From: Verpa conica
Taxonomy: Eukaryota > Ascomycota > Pezizomycetes > Pezizales > Morchellaceae
DNA: 64,000 nucleotides
Reading direction: 5' to 3'
Assembly: GCA_033030425.1 (NCBI GenBank)
Contig: JAUFSD010000005.1
Location: 620,001 to 684,000, forward strand
Below, one piece after another: positions 1 to 11,958 of this stretch. The notes below the pieces were generated by a model, which had not been told where the DNA came from, did no database searches, and worked only from the letters and a program-made list of their open reading frames with translations. The stretch's first letter is position 1; each line of letters begins with the position of its first letter. The position numbers were made by a program, and so were the translations under genes.

Positions 1-3000
1 CAGCTTGTAGGCCTTAATGATTATTATCTTTTATTTATTTTTCTAGAAAAAGTTGAAGTGAGTGGGTATGTGGCTCCGGGGAGAGGACCGTGTTTTCGTC
101 AAGAGGCGAAGGGCAACAAGGGCTCGAGGGGGAGAGTGAGTGGAAATAAGAAAGTGGGAGGGGGAAGCAGACCGTATTAACAAATGCCCGACAAGCGCAG
201 AAGCGAGAATTCATGAAATGCGGAGATAGATTGTTCGTCACTGATCCCGCTCAATACGGCCAACAGCACACGCTGTATGCCGCAGCAAAGCGGAAGGTCC
301 ACGCCACGGATAGTAGCCATGGACGCTGGCAAGCTGTTACTATGCTCTTTGGCAGATCCTGGGGGAAAGGCTAGCGATAAGATAGGCAAGGCTAACCGAT
401 CACCTGGGAGATGCGTTGGGCTTTGCTCCCACTCACCGTTGGCCGCCTCCCTTCACGAACCACCAGTGGATTACCGCCTGGCCTCGCTCCGAGTCGTTCG
501 CCTGTGGACGGACTGGGGTTGGGAATTCTGCCATGCGTGTCAGACTGATCACCGACAGTCTCAACCCCCGAAAATCGCACCTCCACAACCACTGCAAATT
601 CAAGTACATATACACCCTTTGCTCCCCGTTCTGGAGTATCCTCTCCTCTCCGTACTCCTTTTTTGTTCTTGCAGTATCAATGCGTACACCGTAGGTACCT
701 ATGTAGCATGGAGTAAATGTCGGTTGCACTAGCCAGAAAATTAACTTTGGTTTTCCTAGTGCCGCATGTCTACCTATCTCCACGTGAGTTGTATGAGTAG
801 ATTGGGTACAAGTATTTCGGCGAAAGCCTTGCTCAGAAAGTGATGCCCTCGTCCAATTGGGTCAACGCCACATGCCTGGTCTGAAGAAGCTTAGAAGCTT
901 AAAGATGCGTTGCCAGTTCCGCCAGGGGGAAAGCCTTGATATGTTTCTCCGCAAACCGGGGGAAGGGATGCCCAAATCCTGGATAGGAATAGGGCGAAGA
1001 GCTTCCAAGTAGATCATCGTACAGCAGGACAGCAAATCCAATCAGCCGAACTGCCCTATATGTGATCCTCTCCGATGCGACTTGCGAAGCGAATGATAAA
1101 CTACCCACATCTCTAAGGGTTTCCATGGCAAAGTAGACATGCATGATTTCGAAAACAGGGCCGGAATATGGTCTCACGAAGCAATGAGAACAGAGATATT
1201 AAAAAGGTACTATAAAATGGTGCTTAAGCATGGGGAAAGCTGAAAACGGAATGGAGAAGTGAGGAAACAACAGATATGCAAGCAAAGCTGAGATGTATTG
1301 CATGGCCTCCGGGTATTCGATGCAGGAAGGGGACGATAGCTGGAGCGGGGTACTTCTCATCAATTGAGGACTCAACCAATCCGTAAAACATATAATATGC
1401 AAATAAGAAATACACAGCAGAAAAACATGCACATACTCACAGCTCGGGGAGATGGGAGGAAATAGAGAAGAAGCGATGTACTTTTCTCATTATTCCCTTC
1501 CCCTTATCACGTCCCTAAACAGCAAGCAGTAGTAACGAGACGGTCAACGACCGGCTTTGCCGAAGATAGCTACGACGCAACCCGCCACAGTTGAGAATCA
1601 AACTGCGCGCGATCGATGTCATGAGCAGATAATCTCGTTGAATACATCTGCAAGGTGTGATCGTACCATGCCAATGTTGGGGCGCGGGGAGCTTAACAGC
1701 GGAGGTAGTTCAGGCATGGAGTTCGAAGGGTCTTGGCGGCCTGGTTGTACCGTGGTACAAATTCGGAACGTTGCACCAGAGGTAAGAACAAGAATGACAG
1801 ACAGTACATGGAGTACTGGACACTGTATGTATCATATGCGAAGTATCTCGCAACAACCTTCCTTTGGCATCAACTTCGGTACGCAGAAGATACGAAGAAA
1901 TAGATACCTAGGTATCTCATCGAGGAGTCATCCTCCATTATGCAACGCACCCTACCTGTCCAGGAACCGTACAAAAAGCGTCGGAGTGAAGATAGAATGT
2001 AGAGTGTGACGCTAGCCCCATAGACATAAATCGGACGTCGTCGTCCTTCCCGACTCCCGATAAAAACTGCGGGGTCTGGCCACACTTTGCGGTCCCTCGC
2101 AATTGGCCGCCGTTTTGGGATTATCACGGTTAAAAATCTATCCCCTCCCGGTATTGGTGATCCTACTACCGAGCATCAGAAGGGCGGCCAATTGTCGAGG
2201 GCGGGGCAGGGTGTGTGGTCTGTTCCAGAGGTGTTCCTTCACGATCAAGGCGCTCCTCCGCCCTATCTTCGTACTGGTACATGTTGGAATCAACTCGACT
2301 GTCTTGCTTTGTGACAATTCACATAGGGCTCCTTTGCGGTTAGCGAGTACGTACCGAAAAGATACTTGCAGGCGCCCTTGTTTGACAATTCAGACTCTTG
2401 CCACGACTGGCGGGTCAAAGCTCTTTTAGCTCACCACTATCGACAAGGGACCCTTAATACTATCAGTTCCCGAATGCAGGGAATTATGGTTGAAGGGGCA
2501 TCCTTGCCGATGGTTGCTGCCCTAACCCTAGCCTTGCCCAGGTTTCTCTTGGTGATAACTTTATGATAGATTTACAACCGTTACTTCTGCTGTAATTCAA
2601 AACTCTTGAGCAGTTGGAAAGAATCCCTGCTGGGCTTTTGTAGTTCAATAGGTCGAGTCCCGGTTCAACCATGGCTATCATACTAAGACGGGCCGGCTCG
2701 AACCCCGCGAGACCGGGCCTTATGCGCGACTGACGAGCCCAGTATCAAAATTAAAGGTCTTATATATGCAGCTAGAAACGAATGGCCCGGAAAATTTCCC
2801 CGTAAGATCTACTGAAGGTTTGTCCATCCGAAGTCTGCATTTGTCTTTGGCCCGATTTCTCTACTGGCAATTGGATGTCTCACGTCTGCAAGATGGTCCG
2901 GCAATACTCTCTCCAGGAATTGGTTTATCTCTTTCATCAGATGGACGCCCTTCAATGAGTGTCTCATTTGTACCCAATGCAGGTACGGATTTGACCTGGT

Positions 3001-4753
3001 ATCTGCCGCCCGAAAACGTTAAGATTTACCGGGTCATGAGCAAGCACTCGTTAGCTTTGACAGGTCCGAGACATAAAATCCCATTGCAGAAGATGGAAAG
3101 GACAACCTAGTTATATTTTTAGATCCTAGAAACTCTCAGCCAGTCGGATCCAGTGGAATTATTGATGTACACTTTTAACTACTTCGAGGAACGTTCGCTC
3201 GGGTTCCCCCCGGTTTTCCGCGACTATGGCGTCGAAAGCCACAATCTTTCATGTAATAGATCGGCCAGGCCGGGGAAAAAAAAGGTGGAATCTTCCGTAA
3301 GCCTTCTTTTACATCGATCGATCCCCGATGTTAGGAACCTCGGGCAAGGCTTTCGCTATTCGTGTGCGTCTAAAGGACCCGAAGATTTCAATAGATATGG
3401 CTTATCACCTTATCGTAGTGCAGGCGCGGTGTGCGGTCCTGAAATGACTACAAGAATGATCAGCAGGGCAACAGTCTCCTCAAACTAACACCAGAGGGCT
3501 GCGGGGTACGTACATGTCACTTCAGTAAAGTCCTATTTAAGATAAGCTCCCCAAGTCTGTGATTCGCATAAAACGTAAGCCACCAGCTAAGATAAGGTTA
3601 TCCTCGCTGCAGTTATCATTGTTGCACTGCGATGGGTCGTCATTATTTATGTACACGTGAACTAACGAATCTCACCGCTACATGCAAAGTAATGTAGGTT
3701 CGTCATAGCTAGCCTTAGATCTATTAGTAAACACAAAATGCTTCACCTAGGCTGTCCTTAATGTATCATACCGAATACTGATACTCTCAATGAAGGATAT
3801 AGCCTTAGTTTAAACATATTTATTATAGTGTATTTAATCAATTATAAATAGCTCATTTTTAGGCGTTTTAAAGGGCGCGACGAAGAGGTTATACGGTGTG
3901 TGAATATAGGAGAAAGTTGGGAAGCTGTACCTACCTCAGTCATCTTACTCGCTTGAATATCTCCCGAGGCCACCTAGCTATGGGTTGGGAGGTTTACCGG
4001 CCTTACGACAATACAACCGCCTCATCTTATAGACCTCTGTTAAAACCAAATAAGAACATGATAAACCTATCTAGAGGCACAATAAACTAGGTAACTAAGA
4101 AAATTTATACTTGCATGTTTTATAAGCTTCCTAGCCTATATTATATACGGCAGTAAGGCTGCGCTAGTTAATCCGGAACTTGAATCATAGAAACGCTATA
4201 GTTGTTGCTGGGAACTAGTCGAATTCAAACATATATAGAAAAACAACTCCCGCGAAATCTCGAACTCCTAAACAAGGCAAAAAAGATATATAGTTGTGGT
4301 GTAGAGACACTCAACTTGTTTTGAGAGATAATATCTCGAGGGAAATGATTACCCGGCCAGTAATCGGCAAACACGACCTATCTCCAACTACCGACAAAGT
4401 GGTAAAGATATTCAAGGATAATTGAGTAGTTAGAGCTTGTTCGGGTTACCCGAAGTATCGCTGACCGATGATCGGGTTAATTTTAGGCTTAAGTTAGGAA
4501 ACCAAGCTATGTAGCTTGGCTACCGATATACTAACTACATGTACTGACCTTTTCTTTGAATCTTTTAAAGGCCTGAGTAGACATATCCAAGCTTTCTTCT
4601 ACATTTCTCGCTCTATATAAATCGTTTTCCTATTCGTAATCAATAAAAATACGTGATTTAGTACTATTTAATACTAGTAAAGACGTCTCATAAAGACAAG
4701 GGTGGAGTCACCAGAGCCATAAATTAACCAAAACCAATCACTATTTAAAATTA
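1..4753. other. gene-free stretch, GC-richer first 3.5 kb
   Basis: I see no gene I can support here. Open frames of 60-150 codons occur on both strands, but none shows a recognisable domain or paired splice sites continuing a family. By eye the first ~3.5 kb is clearly more GC-rich than the following ~1.2 kb, which is AT-rich like most other spacers. No terminal repeats, reverse transcriptase or transposase motif was found. Confidence 0.5.
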
Positions 4754-5509
4754 TTACCACCGAAAAACCGACCCAATCCGTTCGAGATAACTTTGGTTCA
4801 TTTCACTTTCCCAGATATCATCAAGGCTTTCTAACTCCCCATCACTACCATCCTCCGTATTATCCTTAGTACTGTCTTCATCATATGTCCCTTCTCTAGA
4901 ACTCTCAAGAAAAGTCTCATCACTACCATCGCTACTATCAAAACCATCACAATCAACATCATTACCACTACTAATACCACCATCGCTACCGTCGGTGGTG
5001 CTCATCTCCCGCTGAATCCCCACCCCCCCATCTACACTCCCATCCAAACTCTCATCCACATCCATATTCAATCCAAACTCCCTACACAACTCCTCAGCCT
5101 TCTTAATGTCTTCTACCTCCTCCACCCTCCTAGCCCTCCCTCTCTCTTTCAGTAACGCCACAAACTCTTCCACAACCTCACTCCCTATCTCCTTTGGCAA
5201 ACACGCTACCTTCTTTAGAGTCTGCACCTGCATTCTGTAGTCTAAATAAGGGCTATACCTCGATGGCCTCTGCACACACCTCATCCGCGGCACCAAGTTT
5301 GATCCCCCCGGGTCCCTCCTCGGTGTAAAAATAACTGGCCTAGACTCACACCGGGTTCGAGCTCGTTGGTGGACTCGAGGAGGACAGTTAAAATTATATT
5401 TAAACAAGCCCGTTACACGGTCGATGTAGACGGAGCGGTTGGAATCATAGAAGCCTGATAGCTCGGCTTCTATGGTTTTTGTTAGATGCAAAGGCGGCTG
5501 GTATGGCAT
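4754..5509 (-). CDS. hypothetical protein with acidic Ser/Asp-rich C-terminus
   Basis: Single-exon frame of 251 codons starting at an ATG (5507-5509). I do not recognise it. The N-terminal ~100 residues are basic and mixed in composition, with several Cys and Arg. Residues ~105-145 look helical and charged (a KEIGSEVVEEF stretch followed by a Glu/Lys/Arg-rich segment). From ~150 to ~235 the chain is dominated by Asp, Ser, Gly and Glu. There is no signal peptide or membrane segment. The acidic tail suggests a nuclear or nucleic-acid-associated protein, but that is inference only. It lies tail-side of the Cdc1-like gene on the same strand, about 600 bp away. It could be a species-restricted gene or a chance long frame, although the internal organisation favours a real protein. 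Confidence 0.5.
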   Translation of the reverse strand: MPYQPPLHLTKTIEAELSGFYDSNRSVYIDRVTGLFKYNFNCPPRVHQRARTRCESRPVIFTPRRDPGGSNLVPRMRCVQRPSRYSPYLDYRMQVQTLKKVACLPKEIGSEVVEEFVALLKERGRARRVEEVEDIKKAEELCREFGLNMDVDESLDGSVDGGVGIQREMSTTDGSDGGISSGNDVDCDGFDSSDGSDETFLESSREGTYDEDSTKDNTEDGSDGELESLDDIWESEMNQSYLERIGSVFRW

Positions 5510-6110
5510 TGTAGGTTTTTGTTGTATGATTGATAGTAGGTAAGGAGGTATTAAGTATAGCTTTGAATCTGGGAAAGGCTTGTTAACAGATTCTCGGGCT
5601 GGGGGTAGATGATATATTATAGGTTAGATATGAAACATAGGGACAAAGAAAAATTGGGAAAGTTTAATTCAGCAGAGATCTCACCAGATGCGACCACGGA
5701 TAAAGGCATCAAATATCGAGTTAACCTGTATTCCAGTACTGTCCTTCGTCTTAAAAATATTACTCCTCATAGGGAGTTTTTACGAGTGATAAGTTGTGAG
5801 TATTGCCTAACAATACTCTAGAAAAACTGAGATGACAGTAGTAGCCCGGAAATGAATACTAAAATAGTAGTGTTAATCAAAGCAGAGAGAAACTACATAT
5901 TTTCTAGTAAATTACCTATTTAATTATCTAACTAAAGAGATCTCACCTTAAAAGAAACTCATGTGAGGTATTAGTAACGCCTAGTCCAGCCCAAGTACAT
6001 AGGTTTATATTACAATCCTTCTCCCTCTCCTCATTTTCCAAAAGAAAGAAATTGAGCAATATAACTCCACAACCCAACCCAAACCCAACCGCTAGGTAAA
6101 AAGAAATACA
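5510..6110. other. spacer between acidic orphan and Cdc1-like gene
   Basis: AT-rich spacer of about 600 bp between two minus-strand genes. It would hold the promoter of the acidic orphan and the 3' end of the Cdc1-like transcript. I see no repeat or RNA gene. Confidence 0.5.
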
Positions 6111-8001
6111 CTACCACCTCAAGAGCAAAAACACGTAGATCCCCAACACTACCCAGGCCACAGCCACCACCTCATCTCTAAACTCCTTCATTCCACCTAT
6201 GTACCCACTCCTCGACTTTTTCATCGTAGCTTTAAGATATTTATTCTCATCCCTATCCCATACCCTCGGCGTAGATGCTCTATTCCCGCCACGGGAGCTT
6301 GGTCCCACGGGGACTGAGGATGAAGACATTCCGACCGAGCCTTTCTCTCGTGAGTTAGTGGTTGGTAAGAGTGGTTCCTCGTCGGGAATACCACGGATCC
6401 TTTTGATGAGAATGGTGATGATGATGATAAGTGCCGTAAACATAAACATCTGAATATACGCTATAAAAGTTCCAATCTGGTCAGGGAGCAGACATAGCTT
6501 ACTCTGTACTGTTGCCATCTCCTCGGCAGGGTCAAGCGGCCCATTCTTTGGATTCCAAAGACTTACGAGGAGGAAGCCAGGCCGTCGGATTCCCATGGTC
6601 CACGCGAAACTCTTAACGGTGATCTCCTTAACCTTCCCCTGATCGCCGGTGTACATGTGTTCCACCTCGCAATAGTCATGGTCATCACCCGAGTATACAT
6701 ACTTCGCGTTTGTTTTTTGAAGAATTTCATTTGAGAGCTCAGGAGTAAGGACGTTTTGGTACTGGTAGCCACCACGGATGGCAATTGCGGATCGAGATTC
6801 GCGGAGCGGGCCACAGGGGGTATTAGGGGCACGGTAGAGAGGGACATGAGTTAGTAGGATTGTAGGGAGGTGGTTTTTGATAGTGTCCTCCGAAGGACTA
6901 GTAGGAGTATGTGGTGGGGACGAGGATTGCTGCACGGAATGGGGGTATCGGGCGGTTGAGACCTCTGGGGTGGATAGACGTAGGGGAAGAGAGTTAAGGA
7001 AGTCAAACTCCGGGTCGTATATACGCGGGTTTACGTCGTTAGAGAGTGAGACGGAATCGAGGAGAACGATGCTGTGGTTCCCTGCCTCAACGATAGATGA
7101 AGTCTCGCCGAACCACGTACGGAACCGATCCTTAACCGGCTCTCTTATTCCATTGCCAATTCCCAAATCATGATTCCCCGGTAGCGTCTTAACCGTACGC
7201 CTATACGGATAAGCCGGGAATATCTTTGCGAATCTTAGGTATTCTCCCCACCAGTAATCGTCTTTGTACAATTTCCAGTCAGCATCAGCATCAGGGTCAG
7301 GACGGACTGGGACTGGGCCGTCAGAGGTGTGTATGTGCTTCTTCTGGGCATATAAGGACGGAGGAGTGTGTGCCCACTCGCGGCCGCCATCGAAAAGGTC
7401 ACCTAAGAAGAGGGTTGTTGAGGGGAGGAGGAGTTCTTGGATAGTACTGTAGGAACGGCGCATGTACTGGTCGGTGTAGTATATCGTTGCAGTGAGGGAG
7501 AGGCCACGGCGGGGGTAAGTGTGAGGATCTATTATCTGGGGGTCCGCAATCAGGGCCATTCGGTGAGGTGTTGCGCCTGTGGGCTAGATTAAGAAAGAGG
7601 TCTATTGTTAGCTGTTGGAAATAGTGGAAATTCAATAGCTCGACGTGAATAGGAATGAAAGTATGGTTTAGAGTGATATTGGGTAAAAATAAAACAGAAT
7701 GCACGCATACCCACTCCTCCCAGTTCTCCCAACCACAGTTACGAATTGCAGACTCAAACACCCTCCTCTCCCCCCACCATATGAGCACTACCCACATGAG
7801 CCTAAGAGTATTTCTCAATGACACAGCCTCTTTCACCCTCCTACTCCAGATATGCCCCTTCCTTCGTTGTAGTGCCCCCCGGTTTCTGTTCTTGTAGCGT
7901 ACGTACTCGCTCTGGAGCTTCAACCACGCCCGGTGGAGAAGTCTAGTGTCGTTATTCATATTTAGAGGACGGTAGGAAGACATTGGAAGTTTTTTGTTCA
8001 T
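6111..8001 (-). CDS. CDC1: Cdc1/Ted1/PGAP5-type metallophosphoesterase
   Basis: Two exons (8001-7711 and 7583-6111) joined across a 127-nt GT-AG intron give 587 aa. The family comprises ER/Golgi Mn-dependent phosphoesterases that remove ethanolamine phosphate from GPI-anchor glycans during protein sorting. The metallophosphatase signature is complete: ADPQ near residue 110, GDLFDGG near 158, GNHD near 233, LTHVPLY near 341 and GDDHDYC near 396, where the last replaces the usual GHxH as in fungal Cdc1 proteins. A hydrophobic stretch near residue 70 (LRLMWVVLIWW), one at ~468-491 and a C-terminal one at ~567-586 suggest several membrane passes, as in the family. The splice was chosen because the peptide across the junction (EEW joined to PTGATPHR) continues the family pattern in phase. 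The ATG at 8001 is the first in frame. Confidence 0.93.
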
Positions 8002-8600
8002 AGTAGATAGTACCGCCGTAGTTTGTCTTTCATCATTGACTCCAGCACCGGACCCGGGATGTGAGATTGATGTTGTTGACTAAAGCCTTTACGCGGCCTC
8101 CAGTGTGGTCTAAGAAAAGGGGCTTTATGGGGGGTCACCTTGAGCAGCTACTGTATTTGCGAGAAACTACCAGGTAGCCATTCACTTAGTCACGCACAAC
8201 CATTACTATTACCTATCTGAGAAGATATCTTGTACAGTTAATGATAGGTAGAACAGAGGAAGTCATGATATCACCGAGACAAAGTCCCACATGAGGCTGT
8301 GAGGTTGTGTGAGGCTGACGACACACCACGTGTCTGCCAAGACCGTCAACCAACAATCTTCATAGGGTGTCACTCAGGTCGTGTGATACATCCTTTATTC
8401 ATCTTCAAGGGAATGATTGTATGTATTCATTGTAGCTACGAACGCCTAAACAAACTCGTCTCTCCCTCTTCCCCTCCTCGAGCCCAAACCCTACAAATTC
8501 ATCTTATTTCTCCAACTACACTCTAGAGTAAGGCTCATTACTACAATAATGCATTCCCACCATCAAATATTTTCCCAACTACTAAATCTCTCTTCCCCAC
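8002..8600. other. spacer upstream of Cdc1-like gene
   Basis: About 600 bp between the 5' end of the Cdc1-like gene and the 3' end of the next minus-strand gene. It should hold the Cdc1-like promoter. Pyrimidine-rich patches are visible near 8455-8530, with no repeat or RNA gene. Confidence 0.45.
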
Positions 8601-9227
8601 TTAAAAAGTCTCCCTGGATTTTCTCCGGTTCCTCCTCTCCTTCTTCTCCCCCCATCCCAATCCCACAACAACCTCCCTTTCCCTCTGTCCCTGGTTTTCA
8701 TAGAAATCTGCAAGCTGTTCCTTGATTTCCTCTTGGTGTATTTTTGATTGTTCTGAAAGCAAGTACTCAATCCTCTCAACCTTTTTTAGCGTTTCGTAGG
8801 CCAATGGCTTCAATTCATTGTTCACCACTGCATCAACAGTGGATATCTGGGTAGCCAACTGCTCCTGGCTAATGATAGACTATGCAACATAGCTCTTAGT
8901 CAGCTCAACTAAGTGATAGGGGAGGAAGAGGGTAGGGAGGAGGAATTGAACAGCAAAATATGGACATACGATATCAACATCATCTTCAGAATCTTCAGAA
9001 TCCTCATCGTCTTCAGAAGTCTCTGCATTAACCGCTACACGTTTCCGCTTCGTGTTCACATTCTCATTATTACTAGATCCCACAGCAGCAACTGCTGTGG
9101 GAGTGGCCTGGGACTTAGCTCTATCAGCAGACATGGCAACTTTGCGGGCGGCACGGAGAGCGGCTGAGTGTGCACTTGCGACTTTGAGGGCCCTGCTTTG
9201 ATCTTCCTTAGTCCAGGATTCTGACAT
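8601..9227 (-). CDS. hypothetical small nuclear-like coiled-coil protein
   Basis: Two exons (9227-8970 and 8879-8601) separated by a 90-nt intron with a GTATGT donor and phase 0 on both sides give 178 aa. I do not recognise the family. The first half starts MSESWTKEDQ, is Ala/Lys-rich, carries a KRKR cluster near residue 60 that could be a nuclear localisation signal, and then an acidic Glu/Asp/Ser run at about residues 69-85. The second half is a predicted amphipathic helix (LKKVERIEYLLSEQ region) suited to coiled-coil dimerisation, ending in a Lys/Arg-rich tail. The acidic-plus-basic architecture resembles small chromatin or transcription cofactors, but no function should be assigned. The intron is supported because it removes an in-frame stop and links two composition-consistent halves. 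Confidence 0.6.
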
Positions 9228-10987
9228 TTAAGATTGCGGATGAAATTCTTGGATGATTGGCTCTGTAGTTACTGGTGCTGAGATATCCTAGAGAAAGGTT
9301 CAGGATAGGGGGGTTTTATTACAGAAATTTTAGGAACAAGAGAGCGAGGCTATAGTGAGTTTAATATGTCTTTGTGAGGGGCTAGTTTCTTTGTTTCCTT
9401 ATACAATCTTCGGCTTGAATAATGAATTGTATTTAGTGGCGGCCGGTTCTTATATCTACTTGGTGAGATCACCGCTTATCATATCAACTCTAGTCGAAAA
9501 CTAATTTAAGGTTTTAGGTTTATTGACTATATCCATTCACTTTTATCTACCGCCACCATATCCCTCTCTTTGTCTCTGACCTTCATTGTCTGTAAAGCAT
9601 GTACTATGAATATTGACACCACCCGTAACCCAATCCCACGACGCTCTCTTTTAGGGATTTCTAGAGCTAATAGGGTAAAAGACGTTGATGTTGTGTTAGA
9701 CGATATAAGAATTAGAGTTCCCACCCTAGAAATTTCTTAAGATCCAATTTTATTCAATATTATTGGAATTTCTACAATAATCTAATATAGATAGTAAGAG
9801 GACTGGCTCTATAAGGCATATAAATAGTTAACCTAGGGTTAATTGATAAGTTCCTATAAAGAATTAATAGTAAACCTAACTTTGCTTTGTCAGCGCCCCA
9901 AAAATCTTTTCTTTTTAATATACACTAATTCCCTTTCTAGATTCCGCCAAGATTTAATATAATTCCCAACATTACTATCAGCTTCGCATTGCAGAATGCA
10001 CTCGAGAATTCTCAACGTACCACAGCCTATTCCTAACTAACGTCCTAAGGCCAACACACCCAAGCTAAGCACTAAGGCCAATGATAGCTATCATAAATAT
10101 AATATAAGTAGAATGTCTCATCAACCGTAGCTCGTGTCTATGAGTGTCAAACATATCTACCACTTCACCTCACTCTAACCGGCAAACTTATCCATAAAGC
10201 ACTTACTATTACGAGTTTTAGAATTATCGCATAGATCCTAAAGACTGACATTGCTTAACGACCCTCGAGTCACAATGGCCCAACAACATGCGGTGGCCCG
10301 GAATAAGAATGCAAGTATCCTTCTATTTACAGTCTTACCAGTGAAATCTTACCCGAAAGTCTCTCTGTATAGACGCTCACAAGGGCCAATATGCATAAAC
10401 TACTAATCTAGCCCACGCATGTGCGTCATCCTATTTGAAATGCCTCAGATAAGACCTGTACAGGAACAATAGCAGTGCTGTCTAGTGTAACGCTAGTTAT
10501 AATGACCGTTGTTATGGTAGTTACTAACACGGCTTTTCCCAGAAACACCCATCAAAAGACCATTCCATATCTATGCGCATTCGTATGTCAGGTTCACAGC
10601 AGGTAGTTTCCAGCATTTTCACTGAACCTATCTCATAGAAATAGCATGCACCCCACTCCAACTTTCATATATGCATGCAGCAAATGAAGAAAAACCATCG
10701 GTACCTAAAAAATAGCCATATCTTGGAGAAAATGATACAGAGAGACATCATAGGAGGTTCATGACAACAAATACCGTAAAAATAAAGTGAAATTAGAGTG
10801 AAAAAAATAAGGAAATGCAGACCCCCGGTGACCCCCCCCATACATATACATACAAAGTGATTTACCACCCATAGATCAAGTGAAAAGAACAAAAGAAAAG
10901 AAAATTTTGGTATAAAGCTCACCCGCAATAGAAACCACAAACGAGAAAAAAAAAAGGGGGGGGGGAAGAAAACGTTAGAGGGTCTGT
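9228..10987. other. gene-free spacer
   Basis: About 1.76 kb of AT-rich sequence without a supportable gene. A poly-A/poly-G tract at about 10946-10965 lies just past the end of the MARVEL gene and is probably in its 3' untranslated region. No paired repeats were seen. Confidence 0.45.
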
Positions 10988-11958
10988 TCATCGCTCCTGT
11001 TCAACATGAGTAACATTTCCCCCGTACTGACCAACATCCGGCATTTGTAACGTCCCACTCCCGTCGATCGGTGGATGTCCATAAATTTGATTATCACGTC
11101 CTTCATCCCCAACGAGTTCCGAAAGCTGTGGTAGATGTGGTGCTTCAGAGGGCTGTTGCCCTTCGTACTTGTTCTCAAACTGCGGTTCCCCAATGATTTC
11201 AACATCCATACCAGAAGTAGTAATAGCACCGCCGTCCGGGGCACCAGTTGGATTAGTAATACCTGTTTCTATGCCGTCATTTGTACGATCGCCTTTCCTA
11301 TATTGGATCAAGGCATGTACAACAAGTCCAAGCGTGCTTGCCCAAGCAAGCCTAACGGTTTGTGTTAACTGAGTTTCTAGAGGCGCTAGCATACTGGCAA
11401 GTGTGTTTAGGCTTACCATGCAAACGCCCCAAAAGCTGCTGCTGCCTGAGCTGCACCGATCGCGCACTGAATAGTACCACCACAACGAAGAGCAGGAATA
11501 TCTACGGCCAAAGCAATAAACCCGGCAAACCTATAGATCAAAGTTAGTACACCTATCTACAGTCAGAAATGATGAGTGGTTCATACCAGAAGACCATAGT
11601 AATAGCTTCAACTCCAAGGACAGCCCAACGATTGTGAAAGTTTGGGAAAAACATTGGGGTAGCAACGAGATATCCCAAAGCAACGAATGACCAGATAGAC
11701 TGTGCGTTATTCGTAGTTAGTTTACCTCTTATGCAAGGAACCGAAGCTTATTTGTTCATTCTTCGCCCAGATTGCACGGACCACCAGAGACGATGGGGGC
11801 GAGACGAAGGACGGGAGTGCGCATACGTTGAACACCATGAAATTGGCTGAGCCAAAAGAGTAAGGGCTGTAGAAATTAACAACATAGGCAGAGAGACCCA
11901 GCACGATGACAGCAAGTACTGCCTGGACAATCCTGAGGGTGAGAATCACGTTGACCAT
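10988..11958 (-). CDS. MARVEL-domain integral membrane protein
   Basis: Four exons (11958-11827, 11699-11587, 11530-11417, 11351-10988) give 240 aa. Introns are 127, 56 and 65 nt, all GT-AG with matching phases (0, 2, 2). The spliced chain has four membrane segments in the first ~150 residues: VQAVLAVIVLGLSAYVV, SIWSFVALGYLVATPMFF, AITMVFWFAGFIALAV, and AAAAFGAFAW running into LAWASTLGLVVHAL. This order, the GFIALAV segment and the Cys pair before helix 4 match fungal MARVEL proteins (Pfam PF01284), which organise plasma-membrane or vesicle domains. The remaining ~85 residues form a hydrophilic, Gly/Pro/Asp-rich cytosolic tail with no motif I recognise. The last intron is set by the phase-2 join that recreates the Trp codon. 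Its exact cellular role is unknown. Confidence 0.88.

Noticed and set aside
277..732. 151-codon open frame on the plus strand
   Set aside because: Overlaps open frames on the opposite strand, shows no domain, and its composition looks like GC-rich non-coding DNA.
899..1432. Minus-strand frames that look slightly protein-like (899-1177 and 1199-1432)
   Set aside because: No splice pair joins them in phase to a family I recognise; a decayed gene is possible but not supportable.
2640..2730. Stretches resembling tRNA T-loops on both strands (GGTCGAGTCC, GGGTTCGAGCC)
   Set aside because: No cloverleaf can be completed on either strand.
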